From a virus, in the IMG/VR virus record IMGVR_UViG_3300045110_000208, positions 1-39,261 of that record: DNA of 39,261 nucleotides; one strand, given 5' to 3'. The notes below the pieces were generated by a model. That model saw only the letters and a program-made list of their open reading frames with translations. It ran no database searches and had not been told where the DNA came from. Position 1 is the first letter of the stretch, and the number at the start of each line of letters is the position of its first letter. A program made the translations under genes and the position numbers. This document shows, one piece after another, positions 28,265-36,261 of the stretch.

Positions 28265-30940
28265 TTATGGTGCATAGTAGATCACAGCATAGACGTGAAT
28301 AAGCGTAATAGTATCCGCCACATTAGCTAGAAGCCCATTGAGGTTGATATAGTTGTCAACCGTCGTATCGTTGTTGATTACGATCGGAGCACTTCCAGCC
28401 GATCCAAACGGCGTAATGCCGGACCCGACGTGTGCGGTCTGCAGGTTGGTGGCGTTGTTGTTGCGGATGATCGTGTATGTCTGGGATGATGCGCTCGTGG
28501 TAGGTGCTGGATTACCGCCCGTTATACCCCCGACAATGACACCAGAAGTCGGCGTCATGCGGATGATGAGCGTCTTTGCGTTTGCGTTGTTGGTGTGGGT
28601 CCACACTGCCTTGATCTCAACCGCACCGTTACGCCCCATTGAATTGGCGGGAATGCGCAGCACAGCAAGGTTGGTCTCTGTCAAGGTGCCGGTTACTGCA
28701 TTCTGGCCAGTGCTGGACACGACGAGCGGCATCCTCGCTTGTCCATTAACGACCACGCGCCCCGTCCCCGCTGGCGTCAGGATGATGTCGGTATTGCCAA
28801 CGGATGCTGAACTCGTAGTGATCGACGCAGTGCCGGTGCCGTCGCTCCACAGGATGCCATTGCCAGGCTGCGTTTCGATGATGCCGCCGCTCTCGAACCT
28901 GGCATTGGTGCTGATCAGCCCGTGCTTGAACGATCCCCATATCTGATGCGGTGAATGCGGCACCAGATTGGAGAATGCGACCCATTGGCCGCTACCGCCA
29001 CCGGAGATCGATGCTGCGGCAGTTCCGCTCCCTGCGATCGAGAAAGAGCCGTTGGTCGCATCGACCGCCGTGAGCGTGTAAACGCCGCCGCCAAATGTCA
29101 CACCTGACAGCGTGACGATGTTCGGCATCCACACCTGGCTGCCAACACTCTGGACGCCCACCGCACCAGGAGATAACGCGACCTTGACAGTGGATGTGCC
29201 GATAGCCGTGGTGAACGGCGCCCCTGGCAGATTGACATAAGATCCGAAAATGTCGGTTCCGACGCCGCCGTGGCCTGTCGGATCGCGCGCAGCACCAACC
29301 AGGGCAGCCGGCTGTATGCTGAAGCCGACATACGATCCGATCCCGGCACTGGCCTGATTGCTATAGACCGCATACACCATATTCCAGTTGGCAGCGGTTC
29401 CCCCGCCGGTCGCCCATGTCGGAATAGGCGCGGCCCCCATCCACATCCCAATCGAGTTGTTTGGCGCACCTCCGGCATCCGGCGCGTATCCCATATCAGG
29501 CCCACGATTGGTCAAATCCCACTCGACACCAGCCAGCGAAAAGTTGTTGGCCGTGGTGGCGGGCGGCCCGCACGTCCAGTGCCACCGCTGTAGATACCTC
29601 GGAGACGGCTGACCGGAGGCTGCGAGGAAATACGGGTCTACTTGCCAGAGTTCCGTTGTCTGACCGTTGAAGCCATAGCCGCCATACTTTGTCGTTGAGG
29701 TAACGTTGTTGACGACAGTGGAGAATGACGGCTGCACGGTAACGGTCGAGCCGCCCCCTGTTGCCGTGCTGGTCGCATTAGCCGTCCAGGTGACGGTGAA
29801 CGTGTTGTTGTCCACGACGTTGGTGATGAGCAGCCAGCCAGATGGCGTGATACCGCCAACAGCGGCAGCACTCTGGATGTTCACCCAGACCGGCCAGACA
29901 TTACCCTTCGACAGCGGCCCGTTGGCGCCGCCAGCCCCTGGCCAGTTTATCGTGACGATAGGCGAACCGCTGGTGACCGAGAGTGGATTGGCTGGCAGTG
30001 GATAGATCGGCTGAATGTCTCCGTTGGCAAGAAAGTTCTGATAGTTGCCAACGGTGCCACCAGGTACGGTGGCTTGCGGAAACGCCTGCGTATAAGGTGC
30101 GAAAGATGATAAGGCTGGCTTGCCAAGACCCAGGCCGCCGGTTGAGCGCTGAGCCTGCAACAGAATGCCAGCGAACCCTCCGGCATCTGTGTATGCGTCA
30201 ATCTCTAATGGTGTGCCAGTGTTGAGGCCGCCGCCCGGCTCGGCCGCATTGCCTCCGACGATGCTCCATCGGCCGATATTGTTAGTGGTGAACTGCACGG
30301 TGCGTGTTGTGCCTGCCTGTCCCTGCACACGGACAAGCCCACCAGTAGCGCCGGCGCCAAACGACGCGGACCCATTCGGCACCTGCAAAGCAAATCCCGT
30401 TGCGCTGAACGTCGTAGCGCCAGCAACAGTGCCGCCCGTCGCCAGCGACAGGAACACGCCAGTCGTAGCCGCGTTGAGTTGCTGCAACGGCACCGCATGC
30501 AGCGGTAGCGTGGCGTTGCCGGACAGCGTCAGCGGCCCCGTCATGGGCGTGGCGCCGGTGATCGGCAGATAGCCACCACCAGCGGCTATGTTCAGCCACG
30601 CCCCGTTCTGTCGTCCATACGTCTGCCCGTCGCTCGGTGCGTCGGTCGTCAGGCCGCCGGCATAGGCAGTGGCGATCACCCACTGCGCCGAGGTCGGGTC
30701 GACAAACCACACGTAGAGCTGCGGATTGGAGCTATCGAACCAGAGCTGGCCGGGAAGGGGATTAGCTGGGGGCGTATCCTGCACGAAGGCTTTAGCAGCG
30801 AAGCTCCCGCTAGGGCCTCCGAGGGCGTCGATCGTGTCAACGTTGGAGTTCCACAGATCGCCCCAGGTGCCGACTGCCTTGTTCCGGATCGGCTTGTATA
30901 GCCCGAGGTTTGGTGTCGTGGTGTAATCCGTTCCGCTCAT
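28265..30940 (-). CDS. Tail fibre/receptor-binding protein, 891 aa
   Basis: ATG 30940 overlaps the preceding stop (ATGA). The N-terminus MSGTDYTTTPNLGLYKPIRN, with WGDLWNSNVDTIDAL, is the anchoring module of T7-like fibres; next comes PPANPLPGQLWFDSSNPQLY, then YLPITGATPMTGPLTLSG. Residues 180-850 are beta-strand-rich Gly/Thr/Ser/Asn sequence without a clear catalytic centre, ending with an IYYAP tip. It probably attaches to the tail and contacts the host. The spike and S74 fibre share its LPITG-type module. Confidence 0.72.
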   Translation of the reverse strand: MSGTDYTTTPNLGLYKPIRNKAVGTWGDLWNSNVDTIDALGGPSGSFAAKAFVQDTPPANPLPGQLWFDSSNPQLYVWFVDPTSAQWVIATAYAGGLTTDAPSDGQTYGRQNGAWLNIAAGGGYLPITGATPMTGPLTLSGNATLPLHAVPLQQLNAATTGVFLSLATGGTVAGATTFSATGFALQVPNGSASFGAGATGGLVRVQGQAGTTRTVQFTTNNIGRWSIVGGNAAEPGGGLNTGTPLEIDAYTDAGGFAGILLQAQRSTGGLGLGKPALSSFAPYTQAFPQATVPGGTVGNYQNFLANGDIQPIYPLPANPLSVTSGSPIVTINWPGAGGANGPLSKGNVWPVWVNIQSAAAVGGITPSGWLLITNVVDNNTFTVTWTANATSTATGGGSTVTVQPSFSTVVNNVTSTTKYGGYGFNGQTTELWQVDPYFLAASGQPSPRYLQRWHWTCGPPATTANNFSLAGVEWDLTNRGPDMGYAPDAGGAPNNSIGMWMGAAPIPTWATGGGTAANWNMVYAVYSNQASAGIGSYVGFSIQPAALVGAARDPTGHGGVGTDIFGSYVNLPGAPFTTAIGTSTVKVALSPGAVGVQSVGSQVWMPNIVTLSGVTFGGGVYTLTAVDATNGSFSIAGSGTAAASISGGGSGQWVAFSNLVPHSPHQIWGSFKHGLISTNARFESGGIIETQPGNGILWSDGTGTASITTSSASVGNTDIILTPAGTGRVVVNGQARMPLVVSSTGQNAVTGTLTETNLAVLRIPANSMGRNGAVEIKAVWTHTNNANAKTLIIRMTPTSGVIVGGITGGNPAPTTSASSQTYTIIRNNNATNLQTAHVGSGITPFGSAGSAPIVINNDTTVDNYINLNGLLANVADTITLIHVYAVIYYAP

Positions 30941-31506
30941 GACACATGCACCACATCGAACGGGCCTGATGCCCACGTTCCTGTCTGACAGGCTATAGCG
31001 GGGGACCAAATGCCTGGCGTATTGCCACACAGCGCTACAACGGCGAACGTCCGGAACAACAGCACCGTCGCTGGCAGCGTCTCATAGGGGCCAACACCAT
31101 AGCCACCAACATCGTAGGGAGAGCCGATACCACCGCCGGCCAGCATCAAGCCGTATGGCGTGAGGGCAACGGCATAGGTGCTCGCAGACACACGCAACTC
31201 GTCACCTACATTGCCCTGCACGGCAGAAGTCGCCGCGCCAGTGCAAATGACGCTGCCGCCGGTCAGCGCATCGTAGAGGTTGACGGTGTCGATCAAGCCC
31301 CACGCGGAGCCGCACGCCGGCCACTGCACGCTGGCCGTGTTGGCACCGGTCACACCATCACCAATGTCCTCGAAGTGCGCTGGGCGCCGCACATAGCCGA
31401 CGCCAGTCACTTCGCTCCCGGCGACAGCCAACCCCATCCAGCAGTCGAAGGGATAGGAGGTCATGATGGCGATGCCGCCGGTTGTGAACGTGGCATCAGG
31501 TCTCAC
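30937..31506 (-). CDS. Neck/tail protein with Gp80-like domain, 189 aa
   Basis: GTG 31506 or ATG 31464 (start unsure; the upstream HNH gene intrudes). Near residues 60-120 the pattern SVQWPACGSAWGLIDTVNLY, DALTGGSVICTGAATSAVQG, NVGDELRVSAS resembles the phage domain with 'a-W-G-x-I-x-x-v-x-l-y-D-A-x-x-G-G-x-x-x-x-G'. The C-terminus is Gly/Tyr-rich. It is probably a minor structural protein of the neck or tail, coupled to the fibre gene by ATGA. A few residues of its original N-terminus may have been altered by the HNH insertion. Confidence 0.55.
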   Translation of the reverse strand: MRPDATFTTGGIAIMTSYPFDCWMGLAVAGSEVTGVGYVRRPAHFEDIGDGVTGANTASVQWPACGSAWGLIDTVNLYDALTGGSVICTGAATSAVQGNVGDELRVSASTYAVALTPYGLMLAGGGIGSPYDVGGYGVGPYETLPATVLLFRTFAVVALCGNTPGIWSPAIACQTGTWASGPFDVVHVS

Positions 31507-31966
31507 CTCTATGACGTGCCCATCTAAGTTTGGCCGCCGCAGACTGCTTGGCACGCACCTCTGGCCGATGGGATGCGTTGTTCACCGATAACGCACGACT
31601 GATAGCGGCGCGCTTCTTCTTCGATGCACTGGCCCACCAAGCCTTCATGACTGCCGACCTTTGCTCTGTCGGGTTGTCACAGTTCTGGTTGCTCTCCCCA
31701 ACATTCTCAGGAACCAGGCAGATTTTGACGTTGCCTTTCTCATAGGCGCCCTGATCCCCAAATCGCGCCATTACGTACTGATCGCGTCGCCTGCCGCGCT
31801 GCTCCCATTTTCCGCTTGCTTGCCAGATGTCCCACCACTCCTCGAACGTCAGCAGGAACTCGATCCCGCGATACAAGGACTTTCCTTTGTGCTGGTGATA
31901 CCGTCCAAGAGGCGTCTTGGCCCATTGCCGATTGTACTCTCTTAGTTCCTGCGGTGTTTTCTTCAT
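31496..31966 (-). CDS. HNH/NUMOD3-like homing endonuclease, 156 aa
   Basis: Product: MKKTPQELREYNRQWAKTPL, GRYHQHKGKSLYRGIEFLLT, FEEWWDIWQASGKWEQRGRR, RDQYVMARFGDQGAYEKGNV, KICLVPENVGESN. The C-terminal NASHRPEVRAKQSAAAKLRW is a NUMOD3-like DNA-binding motif. The middle resembles phage HNH-like proteins with R-F-G-D-x-G-x-Y-x-x-x-N-V-K. The local base composition is clearly lower in GC than the late genes around it and no good ribosome site precedes ATG 31966, as expected for a free-standing mobile gene. It would cut intronless targets and spread by repair. Confidence 0.72.
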   Translation of the reverse strand: MKKTPQELREYNRQWAKTPLGRYHQHKGKSLYRGIEFLLTFEEWWDIWQASGKWEQRGRRRDQYVMARFGDQGAYEKGNVKICLVPENVGESNQNCDNPTEQRSAVMKAWWASASKKKRAAISRALSVNNASHRPEVRAKQSAAAKLRWARHRGET

Positions 31967-32005
31967 CTATGGATAGTAATAGATTAGGAAAACCCTGACA
32001 ACATC
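31967..32005. other. Short AT-rich gap upstream of the HNH gene
   Basis: The gap holds AT-rich sequence (TAATAGATTAGG on the plus strand; TAATCTATTACTATC on the minus strand) that differs from the GC-rich surroundings and could be the edge of the mobile insertion or a small promoter for the endonuclease gene. No terminator seen. Confidence 0.4.
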
Positions 32006-32683
32006 CTAAAAGCATGTTGCCATCTCCGATCTCAGTGGGGCTCCGGAATAATCTGAACCCTGCTTCCAAAGATTTGCCCTGGTGATGGCCTGTTGCCAGA
32101 GCGCATCCATCTGCGTCGCGCGGTCATCATCCAGCGCCCAGATCGCGCCCTGCTTGATGACGCCGTACAAGTACACCGAGTAGAGGTTCTCGAGGATGAC
32201 GTTGGTATCAGTTGATAGCAGCAGCGGCACTGGCTTCTGATACCACGCCATCAGCACGCTCTGCGGCACCCAGGAGGGGTCTGGAGGGCTTGGTATCGTG
32301 GGGTGTGGCAGGAACTCGATGCAATCCGCCACCAGCCTGTAGGCTGTCGAGGGGCCGCTGAACGCGGTGATGGTGTCGTAGGGCTGCCAGCCGATCGGGG
32401 CGTATTGCGGGTTCCAATGGCCCGACCATTCGTCCTTGAGCGTCAGCAACTCTCCCGTGGTGTTGTCCCTGATGCTCTCCATGGTGGCGAAGTTGGACGG
32501 TAGCGAGATGTATGGCGCATCGATCGGTTGGATGCCGGAGAGCACCTGGCAGCGTGCCCGCAGGGTCTCGGCCAGCTCGGTCTCCACCGCAGCCACCCAG
32601 CCCGGCATGACGCCATTCGTCAGGATGTCCTGCCGGTTGAGGTAGCTGGCCACATCGGCCTGGAGTTGCGCGAGGGAGGCCAT
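32006..32683 (-). CDS. Head-tail adaptor-like protein, 225 aa
   Basis: ATG 32683 overlaps the preceding stop by one base (TGATG). Product: MASLAQLQADVASYLNRQDI, GWVAAVETELAETLRARCQV, PIDAPYISLPSNFATMESIR, TAYRLVADCIEFLPHP, WVPQSVLMAWYQKPVPLLLS, LYSVYLYGVIKQGAIWALDD, and an amphipathic C-terminal helix. This arrangement is typical of the adaptor (gp4/gp11-like) that docks below the portal in podoviruses. A longer frame upstream is shadow of the Ig-domain gene. Confidence 0.7.
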   Translation of the reverse strand: MASLAQLQADVASYLNRQDILTNGVMPGWVAAVETELAETLRARCQVLSGIQPIDAPYISLPSNFATMESIRDNTTGELLTLKDEWSGHWNPQYAPIGWQPYDTITAFSGPSTAYRLVADCIEFLPHPTIPSPPDPSWVPQSVLMAWYQKPVPLLLSTDTNVILENLYSVYLYGVIKQGAIWALDDDRATQMDALWQQAITRANLWKQGSDYSGAPLRSEMATCF

Positions 32684-33147
32684 CAGGGGGGCGCGGCCAC
32701 GACGACACCGTTGGACGGTGGGGCTGCGGTGCTGCCGATGGCATTGGTAGCTGTCACCACGCACGTCGCAGTAGAACCAGCGTCGGCTGCCACGACAGGC
32801 AGGGTTGCGCCGGAGCCTGGAATGGGAGTGCCATCCAGCAGCCACGCATAGGTGTAGCTGGTCGGGACGCCGTCCCAGGTGCCCATGGTGCAGCTCAGCG
32901 TGTCGGCCGCTTGCGTCACAGCCGGCACCGTGACGTTGACAGGGGCGGCCCCTCCAGCCGGCGCTTCGGTGCCGAATATCGGCTCGTATTGGCTGCCCTC
33001 CAGCGTTGCGCCGGCGGCGGCTGTCTCCTCGCCCTGTGCCAACGCCTTGACCTTCGCGTCGCTGATGCCGTCTGCCTCGGGATACATGCGGATCAGCGGC
33101 ACCGGATCGATGTCGTCCGCGAGGACTGGCTCGGTCGTGCCGCTCAT
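32683..33147 (-). CDS. Ig-like-domain head protein, paralogous N-terminus, 154 aa
   Basis: ATG 33147 overlaps the stop before (ATGA). The first 55 residues (VLADDIDPVPLIRMYPEADG, ISDAKVKALAQGEE) are related to the C-terminal part of the next gene. The rest is an Ig-like fold: VNVTVPAVTQAADTLSCTMG, TWDGVPTSYTYAWLLDGTPI, PGSGATLPVVAADAGSTATC, VVTATNAIGSTAAPPSNG. Ig-like domains often decorate capsids and bind glycans. Probably a decoration protein. Confidence 0.65.
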   Translation of the reverse strand: MSGTTEPVLADDIDPVPLIRMYPEADGISDAKVKALAQGEETAAAGATLEGSQYEPIFGTEAPAGGAAPVNVTVPAVTQAADTLSCTMGTWDGVPTSYTYAWLLDGTPIPGSGATLPVVAADAGSTATCVVTATNAIGSTAAPPSNGVVVAAPP

Positions 33148-33458
33148 TGTTCGGTCTTCGGGATTGGCGCCTGCTGCGCAGCCACCAGCGTCGAGCCTTG
33201 CTCCCAGGTCTGCTGCCCCTGCGCGAGCGCCAGGCCCTCGACATCGGCGGTGCTGTCGGCGTCGGGATAGAGGCGATGCAGCAGCACTGGATCGATGCCC
33301 TCGACCAGATGGGGCTCGGCGCCCTTGGTCTCCGGTGTCTGCGCAACGTGCCCAGCCATCGGCTGCATGCTCCCCGCGGTTGCGGGAGCGCCACCAACGC
33401 CGGGCGTGGGCTTCATGCTACCGGCATGCGGAGCGTCGTGTTTGGTTGGGCTGGCCAT
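33144..33458 (-). CDS. Head decoration-like protein, 104 aa
   Basis: ATG 33458 has GAGGAG upstream; an in-frame ATG at 33578 would add 40 residues. Product: MASPTKHDAPHAGSMKPTPG, VGGAPATAGSMQPMAGHVAQ, then HLVEGIDPVLLHRLYPDADS, TADVEGLALAQGQQTWEQGS. The C-terminal domain (I-D-P-V-L-x-R-x-Y-P-x-A-D) is shared with the Ig-domain gene next to it. Likely a small head protein. Coupled by ATGA. Confidence 0.6.
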   Translation of the reverse strand: MASPTKHDAPHAGSMKPTPGVGGAPATAGSMQPMAGHVAQTPETKGAEPHLVEGIDPVLLHRLYPDADSTADVEGLALAQGQQTWEQGSTLVAAQQAPIPKTEQ

Positions 33459-33561
33459 GGTTGTTCTCCTCATCGAGGTCCACGAAAGTCCGGACATAAA
33501 GAGCGGATATTCCCTTTGCACCGCTGCTATCCGCGCGCTCATTGCGGGCACATCAAAAGGG

Positions 33562-33882
33562 TCAAAGTCGTCGTGCATCGTCGGTTCTGAACACGCGGTT
33601 GTCGCGCTCATCCAGCCAGGCATTGAGCGCTTTCTGGTCCTTGGTAATCCCGAGCTTCTGGAGCTGCTGCCAGATGACCATGGGAATACGCGCGACATGG
33701 GTGATGCCGTCCGGGTTCGGCCGGTGCTTGTCGAAGTTGGACGCCAGTTGCTTGGCGCTCTCGATAATGGGACGGGTGTTCTGCGAGGTGATGATGACCG
33801 GAAGCCCGGTTTCCGCATCGGTCACGATCTCGGTTGACCGCTGCGTTACCGGGTTCCAACTCTCGTAGAACGGTGTGTCCAC
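33562..33882 (-). CDS. Head protein following the capsid gene, 106 aa
   Basis: ATG 33882. Product: MDTPFYESWNPVTQRSTEIV, TDAETGLPVIITSQNTRPII, ESAKQLASNFDKHRPNPDGI, THVARIPMVIWQQLQKLGIT, then KDQKALNAWLDERDNRVF. It is the standard gene after the capsid gene in several podoviruses, of the type that precedes decoration or completion proteins. It ends about 100 bp before the strong start of the next gene. Confidence 0.65.
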   Translation of the reverse strand: MDTPFYESWNPVTQRSTEIVTDAETGLPVIITSQNTRPIIESAKQLASNFDKHRPNPDGITHVARIPMVIWQQLQKLGITKDQKALNAWLDERDNRVFRTDDARRL

Positions 33883-33894
33883 GAACGTATATCG

Positions 33895-34878
33895 CTACTG
33901 ATTAAGATCAAAGATGGTTGCGTGCGCCTTAGGAGCAGTAGGCCGGATGCATCCTTCAAAAATAACGCCGCCCTGGCTGTTGTCACCAGTCTGGGCATAA
34001 TCCTGCTGGATCATGTCACGCTCTGGCAACGGAGCCATCTCGACATAGTCCGTAGATACAAGCAGGATTTGATGAGCGGGACAGAAGCGATCGGGAGCCA
34101 GCTGGATGGTGCCGAAGTTGGTGCGGTAGACATCCACCGCGCCCTGGATGGTCATCTCGCCGGTTGGTGACGCCTGCACGATGTTCTGCGCCACGATCGG
34201 ATTGCCGGTCCCGCCCTGCGACAAGGTGGCGAAGTAGTTCTTAATATTTCCGCTCATGATCGCCAATGTCGGATTGCCGCCAGCCTGCCAGCACTGCTGC
34301 ACGGCGGCGTTCACCACGGCGAGGGTGAGGTCGTAGGGGGTGCCTGCGGTGCCTGCGTTGGAGCCGTCACCGATGGGCATGACGCCTGCGCCGGCGCCGC
34401 GTGCCCCGAAGTTGGTGTAGCAGGGCAGGCCGCTCATGTGGCGTGGATCGGTGATGGTGCGCACCAGCGGGGACGTTACTGCCAGTTCGAGGTCGCGCTT
34501 CACCTCCAGGCCGCGCAGGATCATATTGCGATTGTACTCGTCCTCGCCCCCGACCACGTCCACGACGCGGAGCGTGTTGGAGACACCGACAGTCCTGGCC
34601 AATATCTGGCAGACGTTGTTGAGCCTGATCGGCTTGATCACCGCCTGCATGACGGCGGTGAAGCCTTCGGGCTGCGAGTTGTCTGCTGCCGGGTTGAGTT
34701 CCTGGACGATCCACTCGGTTAAGACCTGTTTCGATCCGACCCTGGAACAACTTGATACCAGCGGTGTCTCGTCGGGATCGATGCGATAGATGATATCCGC
34801 GAGGTCTTCGCGGACGCCAACGGCTGCAGTCTCGATATAAGTGCCTGCAGGTGCGGCTCCCTGTGCGGGAACGGCCAT
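33895..34878 (-). CDS. Major capsid protein (SU10/DUF5309-like), 327 aa
   Basis: ATG 34878 is the first after a 240-bp gap. The N-terminus MAVPAQGAAPAGTYIETAAV, GVREDLADIIYRIDPDETPL, then SRVGSKQVLTEWIVQELNPA matches the DUF5309/SU10-type capsid pattern (GxREDLxDxIYxIxPxxTP...EWxxDxL). The rest, VVDVVGGEDEYNRNMILRGL, DLTLAVVNAAVQQCWQAGGN, SGNIKNYFATL, VYRTNFGTIQLAPDRFCP, is the HK97-type fold core and P-domain region. It builds the icosahedral shell. Confidence 0.85.
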   Translation of the reverse strand: MAVPAQGAAPAGTYIETAAVGVREDLADIIYRIDPDETPLVSSCSRVGSKQVLTEWIVQELNPAADNSQPEGFTAVMQAVIKPIRLNNVCQILARTVGVSNTLRVVDVVGGEDEYNRNMILRGLEVKRDLELAVTSPLVRTITDPRHMSGLPCYTNFGARGAGAGVMPIGDGSNAGTAGTPYDLTLAVVNAAVQQCWQAGGNPTLAIMSGNIKNYFATLSQGGTGNPIVAQNIVQASPTGEMTIQGAVDVYRTNFGTIQLAPDRFCPAHQILLVSTDYVEMAPLPERDMIQQDYAQTGDNSQGGVIFEGCIRPTAPKAHATIFDLNQ

Positions 34879-35118
34879 GGTCTACTCCATTGCTTAGCAC
34901 GGCGCGGTGCGCCTGGTGCCGGTTGAACCAAAATTGCTGGTTCGCAATGGAGCGACTGGAGGCCTGCTCGGGCGTTTACCGCTTGGTCTTGCGACTGCGG
35001 TGCGTGCCGGCGACCAACTTGGTCATCCTCGCGACTTCACGGCCCGGTCGTTGCTTGGTGGCTGCGCGCCACTGCCCCCGACCGACGGCGGGACGCTACG
35101 AGCGTATCTACTATGCCG
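34879..35118. other. Non-coding gap of 240 bp upstream of the capsid gene
   Basis: No convincing gene: a 16-codon minus-strand frame and longer low-complexity frames overlap the scaffold end. The gap holds a short hairpin GGCGC-GGT-GCGCC (34901-34913) and one copy of the octamer GTATCTAC (35104-35111). It is the natural place for a capsid promoter or translation-control hairpin, but no clear -35/-10 pair is visible. Confidence 0.5.
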
Positions 35119-36258
35119 TCAATACCGTCCGTTGCTGCTGCTGGCGTTGGAGCGGCGGGCGCTGAGCAGGGCGGCGGCATTGCGGGCATTGGGCCGTGCC
35201 TCGAACGCCTGCTCGGCCTGCTGCACCTGGGCGGCGGCTGCTGGCGGCGGGCGCACGCCACGCACCTGTGCGGTCTGCACCGGCTTGGGGGCTGTGGTCT
35301 TGGCGCCCTCCAGCATCCTATCCCACATCATCGCTTTCATCATCGACTCGACGTGGCGCGGATCGGACAGTCCCTGGAGTTCCTGCCTCGTATAGCCGCC
35401 TTTGCTTTCGGCCCATTTGGCAATGTCGCGCTGCACGGTCGTGCGCATCGCATCATCACGCCAGAACTCGTACTTTTCGCTGAGCATCTTGTTGCCGGCC
35501 TCGACCTGCTGGCTCATCGAGCGCTCGTAGGCCTGCTGTTGCAGTTGGGTGAGGGTGCCGAGGCGCTGTTGCTCCGCGGTGGCGGCCTGATACTGCGCAA
35601 AGGCACGCAGATAGCCCTGCGGGTCGGTATCGATCATGCGGGGATCGGGTGGGGCGGCGCCCTGGAGCTGCTGCCCCAATTTAGCCAACTCGGGCTGGAT
35701 GTGGGGCAGCACGGTGGCGAGTGCCTCGGCCTGCTGCTGGAGTTGCTGGCGCTGGGCAGCCAGTTCCTGGGTCTTGCGGGTATAGTCCGCGGCCTGGCCC
35801 ATTGCGGTGCGGATCTGGGCGGCGGTGACGCGGTGACCGTCGATCGTATAGACGCCGTCGCTTTCCCCTTCGGTGGGGGCACCCTCGGCTGGCGCCGGCT
35901 GCACGCCTTCCTGCAGCCCTAGCGCCTTGGCGATGGTGTCGTAGCTGTCGGTGGGGGTGGCGGCCTTCGCTTCGGTTGGCTGCGCCGCGGGCTGTGCAGG
36001 GGTTGGCGTGGCGCGCGCCTCTCCCGGCCCTTGCTGCACGGGGTTGAGGCGTGCTGCCGGTTGCCCCTGCGCCTCACGTGCGGCCTCCTGGCGGCGCCTG
36101 GCGAGCAGGCGGCCGGCATCGGAGAGGCTGATGCTTTCCTGGCTGGCCGGCGCGGGGGCGTTGACCACATTTTGGTTCGTGGCTGGCGCAGGCGTGGCTG
36201 GCTGGGCTGCTGCGGGGGTTGCCGGGGCAGCCGGTGCGGATGTGCCGCTCTCACTCAT
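35119..36258 (-). CDS. Scaffolding protein, 379 aa
   Basis: ATG 36258. The N-terminal 120 residues are Ala/Pro/Gln-rich and disordered; near 137 VYTIDGHRVTAAQIRTAMGQ, then AADYTRKTQELAAQRQQLQQ, begins a long coiled coil typical of phage scaffolds. The C-terminal part has WRDDAMRTTVQRDIAKWAES, KGGYTRQELQGLSDPRHVES, then Ala-rich and basic ends. It is absent from the mature virion and directs shell assembly. The location directly before the capsid gene fits. Confidence 0.8.
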   Translation of the reverse strand: MSESGTSAPAAPATPAAAQPATPAPATNQNVVNAPAPASQESISLSDAGRLLARRRQEAAREAQGQPAARLNPVQQGPGEARATPTPAQPAAQPTEAKAATPTDSYDTIAKALGLQEGVQPAPAEGAPTEGESDGVYTIDGHRVTAAQIRTAMGQAADYTRKTQELAAQRQQLQQQAEALATVLPHIQPELAKLGQQLQGAAPPDPRMIDTDPQGYLRAFAQYQAATAEQQRLGTLTQLQQQAYERSMSQQVEAGNKMLSEKYEFWRDDAMRTTVQRDIAKWAESKGGYTRQELQGLSDPRHVESMMKAMMWDRMLEGAKTTAPKPVQTAQVRGVRPPPAAAAQVQQAEQAFEARPNARNAAALLSARRSNASSSNGRY

Positions 36259-36261
36259 TGG

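Noticed and set aside
32683-33397. Long N-terminal extension of the adaptor-like gene (463 aa)
   Set aside because: It overlaps the Ig-domain gene in another frame and is Arg/Ser-rich; ATG 32683 with a TGATG overlap fits.
35037-35261. 74-aa minus-strand frame across the scaffold end
   Set aside because: Mostly shadow of the scaffold C-terminus; the remaining part has no start or ribosome site.
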